The notes under the pieces: model-generated | Databases searched by the model: none | What the model saw: only the letters and a program-made list of their open reading frames with translations | What the model was told of the DNA's origin: nothing | DNA from: Turnera subulata | Taxonomy: Eukaryota > Streptophyta > Magnoliopsida > Malpighiales > Passifloraceae | Assembly (NCBI GenBank): GCA_028386065.3 | Contig: JAKUCV010002047.1 | Span: 62,001-126,000, forward strand | Direction of reading: 5' to 3' | Length of the DNA: 64,000 bases | Translations under genes and position numbers: made by a program | In this document: in pieces, positions 1-10,249 of the stretch | Numbering within the stretch: the stretch's first letter is position 1 | How the letters are laid out: every line of letters starts with the position of its first letter

Positions 1-1390
1 GCAATTCCGATCTAAATTAGTAAGATAAACTCTGAATACCAAATGCTTGGTGCCCACAACCAGATCAGATGGGCAATAAAAAAAATGGCGCAGTAGGTTA
101 GTATAAATTAATTTTTCAAAAAATTGTATTGGGATGCCATCTGGTGGCATGATAAGCTTTTATGCTCTTGTATAACCATCAACAGATGCTTAGTGTCATA
201 TCTAAAATATAATATAATATATTTAATCATATTTCAGTTTTAGTTTCATTAGCTTTTTCACTATCTAAAAAATTATGACATTCAACTTACGAGAGAAAAA
301 TTAAAACATTTAACGAATTAAACAGTTGTTAAGAAAAAGAATGACGTACTAATATCCTTGTAATTACTTATTATTCAGGTATGAATTTATTTGCAATATA
401 ATATTAAAAATTAAATCAATAGTTGAATTAGAAATATTGGTTATTGTGCACAAACTGTAATTTTGAATGCATATGGATAACCAAATATACAAGAAACATT
501 AAAAAATTATGATACGTAAAAAATAAAAAAATAATAATTCACTATGTAAATTATAACTCATTGGAATTGATTTAGTTATTTTATAAAATCTTTCATTCTC
601 TACTAAATAACAGTCATACCCATGGAATGACTCATCGATCATACTCAGGTTCGCAACACGGGTCGAATCCGGATTAATCGCAAAGATCCGGATACTGGAT
701 GGGGAACCAAAAAAAAATAATAGACATACCAACTTTTTGAAATACGAATTTATTGAATAATGATGTAATATGTTTAGATATGATTTACACTTAAATTGAT
801 AAAAGTGTTAGTGATCATGTTAAGATCAAAATATTGAACATATAGGATGAAAAATTTATTTTAGAGTGTAAAGTAATAGTGTTATTTGTTTATCCTAATT
901 GTAACTCAATTGATATTGTGAGTTGGTTATTTTACTAAAATTTTTATGTTACTCTTGGCTAAAAAGGTAAAATCAAAACATTCACTAGAGTGAAAAATAT
1001 TCAAAAAATAAAATAAGTAGTAAACTAATAAACGTATAATAATATCATATGCTTATCACGTCATAATTTAGTTGGAGTTGAGTTTGTTCAATACATCTTA
1101 TTTTGGGATAAATATAATTTACCTACCTCATTTTTATTTTTTAAAAAAATTGGTACCTCAATTAAAAAATCTTATTTTGGTACCGTAATTATACTATTTC
1201 AAAATTTGATATTTCGAGTTGAACCAATTTGGGGTTCAACTGTTTTATTAGTAGAAAGTATAATGTAAGACACATGATGTCAACAAGGCTGTTGAAAATT
1301 ATTCTTGAATTATTTAAAAAATAATAATGAGAAAATAAAGTATTAAAATTAAAAAATGAAAAATGAAAAAGAGAAAACACACTCACAGCA
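1..1390. other. A+T-rich flank without recognisable gene
   Basis: Strongly A+T-rich sequence with only short open frames on either strand and no recognised protein motif, tRNA-like cloverleaf or long repeat. It is the sequence into which Gypsy I inserted. The five bases before the LTR (1386-1390) are CAGCA, which would be the left target duplication, but the right copy cannot be checked because the 3' LTR is cut off. Confidence 0.6.
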
Positions 1391-4000
1391 TGTAACAACC
1401 CAGGTAATTTTTGCATTTTTACCAGTACCGTAAAAGTTTTTGCACAGTGATTTACCATTGATTTTAATCTTGGGTAATTAATTCATGGTAAATCGGGCAT
1501 CGGATTCCGAAACCGAGCCTTGTCCCACGTTCGTGATTTTTCTGCGGATTTTACGGACCAAAGTTGGGACTTTTCGGGTCCAGGAATCTTCAGAAAAGTT
1601 GGGTTTATCCTCGAGTTAACGGACCAGAAATAAAGGTAAGGGGGTATGTTGGTTATTTTCTAGTCCAGGTGGGTCACACCTCACATGTTGCACAGTACTA
1701 CATAATTAAGGCAGCTCAATTATGCAGCCTGTGAGCCGCCTCTTTCCTGTATCGCCAGTACCTCACCAGTGTTTTGCACGCCTATTTAAACTTCTTCTCT
1801 TCTGCTTCCATGCACACCACCTTCTTCTTGCAAACCTCAACCCAGTATCACTTTGCCTGCAAAACTCTGCAAACTCAAAACCAGAACTCTTCCCTCTTCA
1901 CAAAACTAGAAAGAAAGGAATAAAAAAAGAAAACAAACACACAACACACTACATCCAACCAGAAATCGCCACGTCATCACCACCTCCCCGTCACCTTCCT
2001 CCCTCTCCCGGTCACTGTTCACGCGTAGGTGAACCACGCTGCCATACACATCACCACCCCTACCGAAGTCTTCCCCTCACCGTCGCCGTCCGAACGAACC
2101 CGACGCCGCCTGATTCCACCGCCCGACGCGCCGCCGGCAGCCAAGGATCCGACGGGCTGCCTTCTCCTCTTCTGCTCGTCATTCCGCCGCCCTCCTCCTC
2201 ACGCCGACGCCTCGCCTTCCTCATCGTGCCTCGTCCCGCGCCGCCTCGCCTCGTGTGCGCCGCAGCTGCAGGTGAGCAGTCCACGGGTTGAAGACAACCC
2301 TGCTGCCCGAGTACCCACTTCACCCAGCCGGGTCATGACACTGGGTCGGGTTGACCCGGATGTCTACTTGGGCCGAGTGAGAAGAGGAGCTTGGGTGTAT
2401 GGCTGATTGGTTGGGCTGGAATAGTACTTCTTTTGGGCTGATCCAGAATTAAAAAAGAAATAAATTATATTATTTTGGGAAATATATTTTGGAAAATAAA
2501 TATAATTCTGGAATAATAATAATAATAATTCTGGAAATGATAATAATATATATTGTAGGTTATATTTCTCTGGAAATAATATTTTGGAAATATATATACG
2601 GTATATAATAATTATTTTGAGAAAATAATTTTGGAAAGGGTATTAACAAAGTATTATACCGGAAAAAAATCCAGGTATAAGTATAGTATGGTATTCTGAC
2701 ACATGGATAATAAATGGTGAATGATGATGATAATGGGATTAACCCGAGGCAGTAACCGAGACGAGTCAATATTTATCTTACGGCATACAGTATTAGCATG
2801 GCATCTGCATAACATCTTATGTGTGCATACTATTGTTTGATATAGGAATTGATAACGAGCAGTTACCTGAGGAACCGGACTTGGAATCTGTTGGGCAATT
2901 CCATAATTGATAATCGGCTAAGGTGAGGATGGATAACCCTTGATATGTGCCTGTAATACTTTGTGTGTTTTGTTGTTTGATTGAATTGTTGAGATGGTCA
3001 TTGTTGGTTATTTGACTGCTATGGTTATTGTTGTTGTGATTGTTGGACAATATTATTGGTTCTGTGGATATTGTGCTGAGATTGATGTTGAACGGTTAAC
3101 TATGGATAATTGAGAAAAGGATGATGGATATTGGAAGTGGAAATTGGAAATTGAATTTGAAATGATGATTTAAGTTGTCACGTGGAAAGTAGTGGTACGA
3201 CCCGATGGTTTGAAAATTAATTTTGGGATGTTATGGCCGGTTACTTAGTTCGGGGGATGTTTATCCCGGTTTGGTTGGGTTGATATACCCGGTTTGATAT
3301 TTTTGGGACGTGGTCATGGTTTGGTTGTTCTTTTTGACTTGGCATCCAGAATTAATTGATATCCTGGTACGACCCTAGCTTGTCCAGTGACGGGGTCCGA
3401 AAGATAAAATTGGTAATAATAAAAGATGTTCTTTTAGCCCTAGTTCAGTCTTGTTTGAGATGTACTTCTGTTTGTCTGTGATTTTGCCTACAGTATTATG
3501 GCTATTGTATATTGTTGTTTATCCATGATTGTGCTTAAATGTACCGGTGAGCACTTCGGACTCACCCCTCGCCTGCGGGGTTTCATCCCGTAGGTTAAGT
3601 TATTTCGTAGTTCAGGTACGACGTTTGACGGCTGCTGCTTTCTTCTCCACCTGACTCCGGGTCCATACCTCCGCTGCATGTGCAGATAAGTCTTCCGCTG
3701 CTGTGTTATATACATGTTGCTGTGTTTCACATGTCCTTGTGGCTGTTGCATTTGTCATAAGTGTTTGAGGCTGCTTTGCCTTTGTTGCTGGTGAATACTT
3801 TTTGTTGCTGCTGTTAAGTTGTGAAGTGTGTGGCTTGAATAATGGTCCCCGAGTATGGGTGACGGATATTGTCTCGGAACTTTTGCTGTAATTGGATTTA
3901 CTGTGTAGTATTATGACTGCGATGTACTTTCTGTTCTATCAATAAGAATAGTTTCGGCACGTGTTTATTGTGTACGGTAAATACGGGTCAGGGTGCTTCA
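1391..4000 (+). repeat. 5' LTR of Gypsy I
   Basis: Starts TGTAACAACC and ends GGGTGCTTCA; the ends form an imperfect terminal inverted repeat of the TG...CA kind. The first ~640 bp are repeated at 16952-17575, which proves the LTR identity. A C+G-rich, proline-coding-like stretch lies at ~1960-2330 and an A+T-rich one at ~2440-2680. The open frames in the C+G-rich part are not retroelement proteins and are probably fortuitous. A C+G-rich inverted repeat (CCCCTCGCCTGCGGGG) lies near 3570, in the U5-proximal part. Confidence 0.9.
1783..1790 (+). promoter_or_regulatory. Probable LTR TATA box (TATTTAAA)
   Basis: TATTTAAA lies ~390 bp into the 5' LTR and is conserved at 17333-17340 in the 3' LTR copy, although nearby sequence has drifted. 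The position suits the U3/R boundary of a plant LTR promoter. No transcription start can be assigned from sequence alone. Confidence 0.5.
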
Positions 4001-4003
4001 TTT

Positions 4004-4015
4004 TGGTAGCGGAGC
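4004..4015 (+). other. Primer-binding site of Gypsy I
   Basis: TGGTAGCGGAGC begins three bases after the LTR end and matches the complement of the initiator tRNA-Met 3' end (TGGTATCAGAGC) at 10 of 12 positions. The two differences give the string GTAGCGGAGC, which also occurs at the primer site of the unrelated copia element at 14103-14115. Confidence 0.75.
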
Positions 4016-4129
4016 AGGCAGTAGGTCATTAGGGACATAACTGTGATTGCATGATTGTTTGTCTGTGCATAAGAACTGTCATGACAAGGTATAATATGCA
4101 TGCATAACATTCTCATATAGGTAAGACGA

Positions 4130-5202
4130 ATGGATCCGGTTAGAGGGAATCAGCATGTTGGAGGTCACCTAGATGACGATCAGGTATCGGTAGACTAACT
4201 GCTGCAAGTTGAGGGAGGTCCGGAACACCCTCCGATTGTTCCTTTGGGAGACCCTACGCAGATGTTAAACGTGGTAACTCAGATTTTGCAAAGGCAAGAT
4301 GCCAGAGATGCTCGTATTGATGCCATGGAAGCTCGGGAACAGGAAAACCAGGGACCTGTCGAGGATCCAGTGTATACGAAGCTGGAAAAGCTTGGGGCAG
4401 AGATCTTCAACGGTGTTACTATACCGCAGGATGCTGATCAGTGGCTCAGACAGATGAACAGGGTTATGCTGAAACTCACGTGTAGGAATGACAAGTGGGC
4501 CAGATATGCCGCTCCTATGCTTAGAGGACTTGCCGTTCATTGGTGGGAGTCGACGACCGGAGATTTGCCGACGCCTATCACTATGCTATGGAATCAGTTC
4601 ATGGATATGTTTCGGAGGAAGTTTGTTTCTGAGGCGTACCAGGACCAGCTGAAACGAGAGTTTCTGGGGTTACAACAGGGGGCAGAATAGACGGTCAACG
4701 AGTATGAGATCAAGTTCAACCGCCTGTCTATCTACGCCAGTAAGTTTGTAGCTACTCAGGAGGCTAGATGCCGACGTTTTCTGGGATGGTCTTTGATCTG
4801 GCATCCAGAGAGTCATGGGGTGCATGGTTTACGAGGCTTATTAGGATATACTATCAGATGCCTAAAGAACCGAGATTATCTGGCTGGGGAATGAGAGAGA
4901 GCAACAAGAGATCCGTAAGCTGTACAACAAGAGATCCGTAAGCTGTACAACAAGAGTTTCCAGACACCTACTAACCGATCAGAGTATGGACAGAGCCGAT
5001 CTATGCCAGTAAGTCAGGGACGTGGATGGAACAACAATACCTACAATCGAGGCAGCTCTTGGACTCAGTCTGGAGGGACTTCATCTGGAAATACTCGCTA
5101 GAGACTTTCTCTGTCTCAGGTGAGGAGCTATGAGTGTAACGAAGTAGGGCACTACCGACATTCTTGTCCCAAGTTGGGAAGATCCGGCGGTACGAAACTT
5201 GC
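4130..5202 (+). pseudogene. gag: Gypsy I gag (degenerate)
   Basis: Encodes the capsid/nucleocapsid polyprotein of the element. The likely ATG is at 4130, but an in-frame TAA follows at 4196-4198. The same frame reopens and runs to a TAG at 4688-4690, showing retrotransposon-gag features such as WLRQMNRVM, WWESTTG, W.QF...F..KF and FLGLQQG. After the TAG the frame continues with NEYEIKFNRL, then breaks further at a 23-bp tandem duplication (4902). The zinc knuckle near 5126-5167 reads SYECNEVGHYRHSC; the first of the three cysteines of CX2CX4HX4C is a serine (AGC). At least two nonsense codons and one frameshift make it non-functional. Confidence 0.85.
4902..4956 (+). repeat. 23-bp tandem duplication inside gag
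   Basis: Two complete copies of a 23-bp unit starting CAACAAGAGATCC (4902-4924 and 4925-4947) are followed by nine bases of a third. As 23 is not a multiple of three, the duplication shifts the gag frame between the capsid part and the zinc knuckle. Confidence 0.85.
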
Positions 5203-5541
5203 TCAGACAATGCAAGCTTTAGTTGCCAGTATTCATAGTGGTTCTGGAGTTGGCCAAGGCCGAGGACGTGGAGCTTTTCCTGCTAGAACCCAGTTAGCCA
5301 TGAATCAGAGTGCAGCAGTTCCGAGAGCATTTGTGATCACCACTGATGAGGATCCAGAGAATGTCGATGTCATAGCAGGTACTTTTACAGTCTTTGATAG
5401 TATTGCATATACTTTGATTGATCCTGGTGCTACGCATTCTTTTGTCGCGCAAAGTTTTGCAATACGACATAGCTGTACGGAAGAGAGTTTAACTTGTCCG
5501 ATGAGGGTTAGGTTACCTGCGGGTATAGTGGTCAGGTTAAC
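5203..5541 (+). pseudogene. Gypsy I protease, N-terminal part
   Basis: The open frame after the zinc knuckle contains the aspartic protease active site LIDPGATHSF at about 5416-5445. This corresponds to D-S/T-G-A of retroviral-type proteases; the DPG variant is common in plant gypsy elements. The following RLPAGIVVRLTDAA runs straight into the inserted antisense LTR at 5542. The rest of the protease, including the hydrophobic second strand and ILGMDWL, is found beyond the insertion at ~6440. Confidence 0.8.
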
Positions 5542-5972
5542 TGATGCAGCAACAACCCTAGAATTCCACTAGGTTCACCTCTGCAACTAATTGATCCCAA
5601 GACCTCCAATCTCCAATCAAACTAGGGTTTAGTATTCCTATTCTTCACCTCCTAAACTCAAAGGATTAGGCAACAAATAATGAGGAATACAAGGAGTTGA
5701 TTAATCACCACAAGTAATAACACTTGATAAGAGAAATCAATCCTAAAGAGTAAAGTCAAGAGAATCCCTCTCTTGTTTTGATTGAATCACTCAATCAAGA
5801 AACACTCCAAAGGTAAGCATTTAGCTTCCTTAAAATCACTCAAATTTCATTCATACAATCTGATTTCAAACTTGGTACATTGTTGGCTTTTATAGAAGCC
5901 AAAAAGCAAAGGATTGAATTTTAAATACAAGCACTAAACAAGCACTAATCATCTTTTGTTTTCTTTAATGCA

Positions 5973-6034
5973 CACCAACCACACTAACACCAACCACACC
6001 AACCACACTAACACCAACCACACCAACCACACTA
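5973..6034. repeat. 24-bp minisatellite, 2.6 copies
   Basis: Perfect 24-bp units at 5973-5996 and 5997-6020 plus a 14-base partial at 6021-6034. Each unit is built of CACCAACCACAC and a variant. The minisatellite lies in the U3 part of the Gypsy III LTR. Confidence 0.85.
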
Positions 6035-6076
6035 GTGGGAATCTTTAGCTCCAAAGTGAATTTTCCAACCTGAAAA

Positions 6077-6154
6077 TGAATAGTAAACGCCGACAGTGAA
6101 TAGTAATTTCCGACAGTGAATAGTAATTTCCGGCGTGAACAGTAATTTTCCGGT
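6077..6154. repeat. 20-bp imperfect tandem repeat TGAATAGTAATTTCCGACAG
   Basis: Four imperfect units start at 6077, 6097, 6117 and 6136. The TGAATAGT/TGAACAGT core also occurs in the Gypsy II LTR near 9795-9830. Such cores are frequent in LTRs of some eudicot gypsy elements and may be enhancer-like, which is inference. Confidence 0.75.
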
Positions 6155-6225
6155 TGAACGGTGAAAACGGCTACTTTTGACTTGAATCCTTCAAAATGAT
6201 CACAAACTTAGGAATCTCTTTAAAT

Positions 6226-6390
6226 TTATTTTCTGAACTTTTCCAACTTTTCTTCTTGTAATTCCCGATTGACCCAAGCTTGAGCATAATGTAGCATACG
6301 ATTCTTTATCATCTTCAATCGAGCCCTTGTGACTGGTCCTTGAAGAAAGCTAATGGCGTCATCACCTTCTTGAGTCCCACTTTGTGTTGG
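6226..6390 (-). pseudogene. C-terminal tail of gypsy polyprotein (Gypsy III)
   Basis: The minus-strand frame contains EGDDAISFLQGPVTRARL followed by KMIKNRMLHYAQAWVN and a charged end, stopping at 6226. The EG..DA...GPxTRxR pattern is typical of the extreme C-terminus of many plant gypsy polyproteins downstream of integrase. The residues N-terminal to it look like read-through into Gypsy I and are not counted. The matching SRTNRFEEGANDA motif at ~9310-9350 in Gypsy II places both elements in the same broad group. Confidence 0.65.
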
Positions 6391-6440
6391 TTTGCTCGTA
6401 TCATTAACCCATGTGTGCAGAGACGTTTCTCTTTCGTACG

Positions 6441-7829
6441 ACAACGAGGTTTTTCTTGCATGGTTGGTAGTGATGAACATGGGAGGTTTTGATATTATTC
6501 TGGGGATGGATTGGTTGTCGAGGTATAGTGCTATGGTAAATTGTCGAACCAAGGAAGTACTGCTGGCTTCCGATGGTGGGCGACAGGTTTTGTTGACATG
6601 TATTGGGAGAGCTGCTGCTACATGTAATATCTCTGCTAATCAGGATTTCGGAATGAAGCCGCACGGTCCAGATGCCTTGTTGACTCATGTCAAGGGTGAA
6701 GAAGTTCAGACTCTGGTTTTGGGGGACATCATAGTTGTGAGAGAGTTTCTAGATGCGTTTTCTAGAGGATCTACCAGGATTGCCACCTGACAGGGAAGTT
6801 GAGTACACTATCGATCTGATGCCAAGAGTGACACCTATCTCGATGGCACCATACTGGATGGCACCAACAGAACTCCAGGAGTTGAAGAAACAGTTAGATG
6901 AGCTGCTAGATAAGGGATTCATCAGACCCAGTACATCACCTTGGGGATCACCAGTTCTCTTTGCGAAGAAGAAAGATGGCAGTTTGCGTATGTGTGTGGA
7001 CTACCTACAGTTGAAAAAAGTGACAGTGAAGAACAAGTACCCGCTTCCCAGGATTGATGACCTTTTTGATCAGTTACAAGGGGCTACCGTGTTTTCCAAG
7101 TTTGATCTTCAGTCTGGATATCATCAGGTCAAGATTGCAGAGAAGGACATACCGAAGACAGCCTTTCGCACTCGGTATGGTCACTTTGAGTTCACAGTGG
7201 TTCCTTTTGGTTTGACCAATGCACCTGCAGTTTTCATGTGCTTGATGCACTTGGTCCTGAACGAGTTCTTAGACAAGTTTGTGGTAGTCTTCATCGACAA
7301 CATTCTGATATACTCGAAGAACAGGGAAGAACATGAAGAGCACCTGAGGGTAGTACTACAGAGGTTGCGAGAGAAACAGTTGTATGCCAAGTTCAGCAAG
7401 TGCGAGTTCTGGCTTGAAGAAGTTGCATTCCTCGGACATGTTGTGTCTGGGGATGGGATTAAAGTTGACCCTGCCAAAGTGAAAGCTGTTCTGGAGTGGG
7501 AGTCACCCAAGACGGTACCCGAAGTCAGAAGTTTTCTTGGCCTTGCAGGATATTACCGGAGATTCATCGAGGGTTTTTCCTTGATAGCCAGTCCTATGAC
7601 TAAGCTGTTGAGGAAAGATCAAGCCTTTGTTTGGAGTGAAGCCTACCAGAAGAGTTTTGATGAGCTAAAGAAGAAGTTGACATCAGTGCCAATTTTGACA
7701 GTACCTAAGCCAGGAGTGGAGTATGTGTTGTTTTGTGACGCTTCAGGTCTTGGTTTGGGAGCAGTTCTGTTGCAAGAGGGCCGAATGATTGCCTATGCTT
7801 CGAGACAATTGAGACCACATGAGAAGTGA
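6441..7829 (+). pseudogene. pol: Gypsy I protease C-terminus, reverse transcriptase and partial RNase H
   Basis: Resumes after the Gypsy III insert with GFDIILGMDWLSRY (protease end). A frameshift near 6765 separates this from a 358-codon open frame (6753-7829). That frame contains the RT core: [22 protein letters not shown] with first catalytic Asp (residue 118 of the frame), [11 protein letters not shown], and the YxDD-equivalent FIDNILIYS (residues 180-188), in which the second catalytic Asp is Asn (AAC at 7299-7301). RNase H begins at [15 protein letters not shown] and stops after LRPHEK at 7829, where sequence identity to gypsy ends and Gypsy II begins. The remaining RNase H is missing from the window. 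The DD-to-DN change alone should abolish polymerase activity. Confidence 0.9.
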
Positions 7830-8967
7830 TCCTTGCTTTGACTATGCTTTGGTTTGGTAGCACAACCTTATGTTGGACAGGAGGTACAATTATGAGGAAC
7901 CTATCAATACTTGGACTGAGATGAAGAAAATTATGAGGAAGAGATTTGTTCCTGCCTATTACCATAGGGAGCTGCATCAAAAGCATCAAACATTGCGGCA
8001 AGATTCCATGAGTATTGAAGAGCATTACAATGATGATTGGCATAGAGAGACTTCAGCTAATAGTGCAATGAGGATGCAAAAAGCCTGGAAATCGACTCCT
8101 GTGCATTTTGACTGTGGAAAAGTACCTAAGGAAGAATTTTTGGATACTAGGCATGTGCCGAATGCTCAAGTCAAGGAAGATGCTGTTGATCAAGGGGCGA
8201 ATATTTTCCAAACAAGATGCTTGGTGAATGACAAAGCATGTAGCTTGATTATTGATGGAGGAAGCTGCACCAATATGGTTAGTTCAATGCTAGTGGATCG
8301 CATGGGATTGTCATGGCAAAAGCATCCTAAACCTTACAAGCTACAAAGGAAGGATGACATGGGAGAACTCGAGGTAACAAAACAAGTCCTTGTTTCCTTT
8401 TCCATTGGCATGTATTTTGACCAAGTATTGTGTGATGTTGTGCCTATGAAAACGTGTCATCTATTGTTTGGTAAACCCTGGCATTATGAAAGGGGAGTGG
8501 TTCATGATGAAAATAAAAATAGGTACTTATACACCATGGGAGATAGAAAGGTTATACTTGCACCATTACCTCCAAGCGAAGTTTATGAAGATCAAATGCA
8601 TGTAAAGCAAAGTGTGGAGGCATGGAAAAAGGAGAAAGAGGCTGAATCTTGTAACACTAGTGAGAAAGAGAGGAAGGCTGAGAGCCTTGCAAAAGGAGAG
8701 GAGAGTTCGAAAGAAAATAAAAGAGAAGAAAAGAAAGAGGAAGCCGAGAGTGAGAGAAGAAAAGAGAAGAAAGAAGCCTCAAAAGAAATTGTGTTAAAAG
8801 GCTCAAATGTGAGAGAAGTGATGGCTGAATATGAGGAAAAGAAGAGTTTGTTTGTACTAACAAGGAAGCTTGGTTTAAAGCTAACCTTAACCCTTGTCTT
8901 TCTTGATGTGATGTGTTTCTTTTGCAGGTTCCTAAAGATGCTTGTCCTAAAAGATTGCCGGCCCTAG
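7830..8967 (+). pseudogene. Gypsy II gag (partial) and protease with charged linker
   Basis: The first codons read as gag (DYALVW, then a TAG near 7857, then LMLDRRYNYEEP). They are followed by TWTEMKKIMRKRFVPAYY and LRQDSMSIEEHYND, typical of the retrotransposon-gag domain. A deletion then joins gag to the protease region, and no CX2CX4HX4C zinc knuckle is found. The protease is recognisable by CLVNDKACSLIIDGGSCTNM (active site IIDGGSCTN near 8248-8275), VLCDVVPMKTCHLLFGKPW and ILAPLPPSEV. The next ~75 residues (8610-8800) are almost only Lys, Glu, Arg and Ser, a low-complexity linker. The frame is open from 7870 to 8967, unusually long for a decayed copy. Confidence 0.8.
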
Positions 8968-9420
8968 GAGAAGAAGGTTCTATACTTAAGGCGCCGATTA
9001 CAATCAAAAGGGAGCATCAGGTTTTAAGTTCCTTTTCTATGACTTTAATGCCTAAATTGGATAACATGATGAGTAATTTAAATTCTTACTTTATTGGTTT
9101 TCATCCACATAAATTACTTGTTATGCATACTTCTGAATTATTGTTTTGGAAGGAACAAATTAATGCTACTTGCATGTTGCTTGATCCGGGAGGCGAAGCT
9201 AGAAGCTTGAAACTTGGTCCTTTGTGCATAATGGTTGGTTCGCAAGGTGAGTATAGTGCTCGTACTACTTTCGATATTGCTAAATTTCCTCCAATTGATT
9301 TTGAAGGTATCGATTCGAGGACGAATCGTTTTGAGGAGGGAGCGAATGATGCAAATCACCTAGGCAAGCTTAGAGACTGGAAGAATAATGCACGCCAAGG
9401 CGACAATGGGGGAAGCAATA
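8968..9420 (+). pseudogene. Gypsy II polyprotein C-terminal remnant
   Basis: VPKDACPKRLPALGEEG at 8931-8980 matches the short segment that normally precedes RT in gypsy elements (VPKGLPPLRG-like), but RT does not follow. After a segment I cannot place (about 9000-9240), the frame shows TTFDIAKFPPIDFEG and SRTNRFEEGANDA (about 9265-9350), the element's extreme C-terminus. The join shows that roughly 3 kb of pol is absent. The open frame continues to 9668 but is probably untranslated 3' sequence beyond ~9420. Confidence 0.6.
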
Positions 9421-9596
9421 ACGACAAGCAAGGAACTTGGATGTATTCTAACAAGCTCAAAGTTCATCATCACAAGCTCACTTTTAGAATCATGTCCAAG
9501 ATTCGTTCTCACAAGAAATTCAAGAAGAGATGGAGAATAATCTTGGAGAAGAGTGGGGCCCACAATGACAATCTAGCTGGAGAAAGTGGAGCCCAT

Positions 9597-10249
9597 GTCG
9601 ACATCAATTATTTTTATTATTTTAGTTTAGCCGAATTTTATTATTTATGTATTATAATTTCGGCTTGATGTTATTTATTATTTGGGTCATTAATTGTTAG
9701 GCTTTAGTTATTTAAGGGGTTTATTTTTATTTATAAAGCCTAATCTATTAGGAAATTGGAATTACAAATCCAATCCACTTTGGAGTTAGGGTTACTGTTC
9801 ACGTGAATAGTACCCGCGTGAATAGTAACATAAAGTCGTTTTATTTTGTTTTATTATTTTAGTTACAAGTCCAAGTCCATTAGGGTTTAGTATTAGACTA
9901 GTATAAATAAGACCCTTGGGGTTCATATTTTAGACGGATGATGAATATTGTTTATTGATAGCTATTTTGCTAATAAAGTTGGAGGTTCTCTTAAACCTTG
10001 TTTTGCAAGTTAGATTGATTTCTCTCTTGTTTATTTTAGGGATTGTGTTTACTTATCAAGTAATTGAATTGCTTGTGGCGTTCACAAGATTCCTTGTGTT
10101 TATTACTCTATTGTTGCTTAACGCCTTTGTTGTGTTTTGAGGTGATAGAGGTAATCACTAAAGCTTTTGGTTGAATTGATTTCTGATCTTGGTGACTCGA
10201 TTGAATCGGAGGTGCTATCTAGCTTTGTTCTGGTAGTGTTGCCGTATCA
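9597..10249 (+). repeat. 3' LTR of Gypsy II (approximate start)
   Basis: Follows the polyprotein end and a purine-rich stretch (GGAGAAAGTGGAGCCCA, 9580-9596). It contains TATAAATA at 9902-9909 and ends in GTATCA at 10249, where copia sequence starts. I chose the start TGTCGACATC at 9597 because it follows the purine tract, but with no second LTR the boundary is unproven. Confidence 0.5.
9902..9909 (+). promoter_or_regulatory. TATA box of Gypsy II LTR (TATAAATA)
   Basis: A consensus plant TATA box in the middle of the presumed LTR, about 300 bp after the start. The sequence downstream (TTCATATTTTAGACGG) would be the R region. Confidence 0.5.

Larger units (their letters stand above)
5542..6204 (-). 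repeat. LTR of Gypsy III (approximate left limit 6204)
   Basis: On the minus strand the sequence carries a TATAAAAGCC box (around 5887-5897), two internal tandem arrays, and ends TAGGGTTGTTGCTGCATCA. The start of the LTR is uncertain; TGTGATCATTT at 6204 is the best TG start after the coding stop at 6226. Its tail resembles the U5 region of the Gypsy II LTR (for example TCAAGT followed by GGTGATTA/GGTGATAG), which suggests related families. Confidence 0.5.
5542..6440 (-). mobile_element. Gypsy III: antisense 3' end of another gypsy element
   Basis: The Gypsy I protease is interrupted here by unrelated DNA. Read on the minus strand it contains the end of a gypsy polyprotein (6226-~6390) followed by an LTR-like sequence ending ...TGCATCA at 5542. 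This is the order expected for a 3' end inserted in reverse. Only the tail and one LTR are present, so it is a fragment or a truncated insertion. The right border is uncertain within 6390-6440 because the first Gypsy I residues I can align again are EVFLAWLVVM near 6450. Confidence 0.65.
7830..10249 (+). mobile_element. Gypsy II: gypsy derivative lacking RT, RNase H and integrase
   Basis: This segment, directly after Gypsy I RNase H, holds part of a second, different gypsy gag-protease, a basic/acidic linker, the extreme C-terminal SRTNRFEEGANDA motif, and an LTR ending at ~10249. No RT, RNase H or integrase motif lies between protease and C-terminus, so the middle of pol is deleted. No 5' LTR or gag start is present; the left edge falls inside gag. 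The right edge abuts the truncated copia element. Whether the internal deletion came before insertion (a gag-only family) or after it cannot be told from one copy. Confidence 0.75.

Noticed and set aside
600..700. tRNA-like GGTTCGCAACACGGGTCGAATCC stretch
   Set aside because: No acceptor stem or cloverleaf could be formed with the flanking sequence.
1722..2406. Two overlapping plus-strand frames of 125-189 codons rich in Pro, Ser and Arg
   Set aside because: They lie inside the 5' LTR, in a C+G-rich block, show no retroelement or host domain, and the part of the first frame that is duplicated in the 3' LTR is disrupted there.
8657..9007. Minus-strand frame opposite the Lys/Glu linker
   Set aside because: Complement of the purine-rich linker, giving Ser/Leu-rich translation without any motif.
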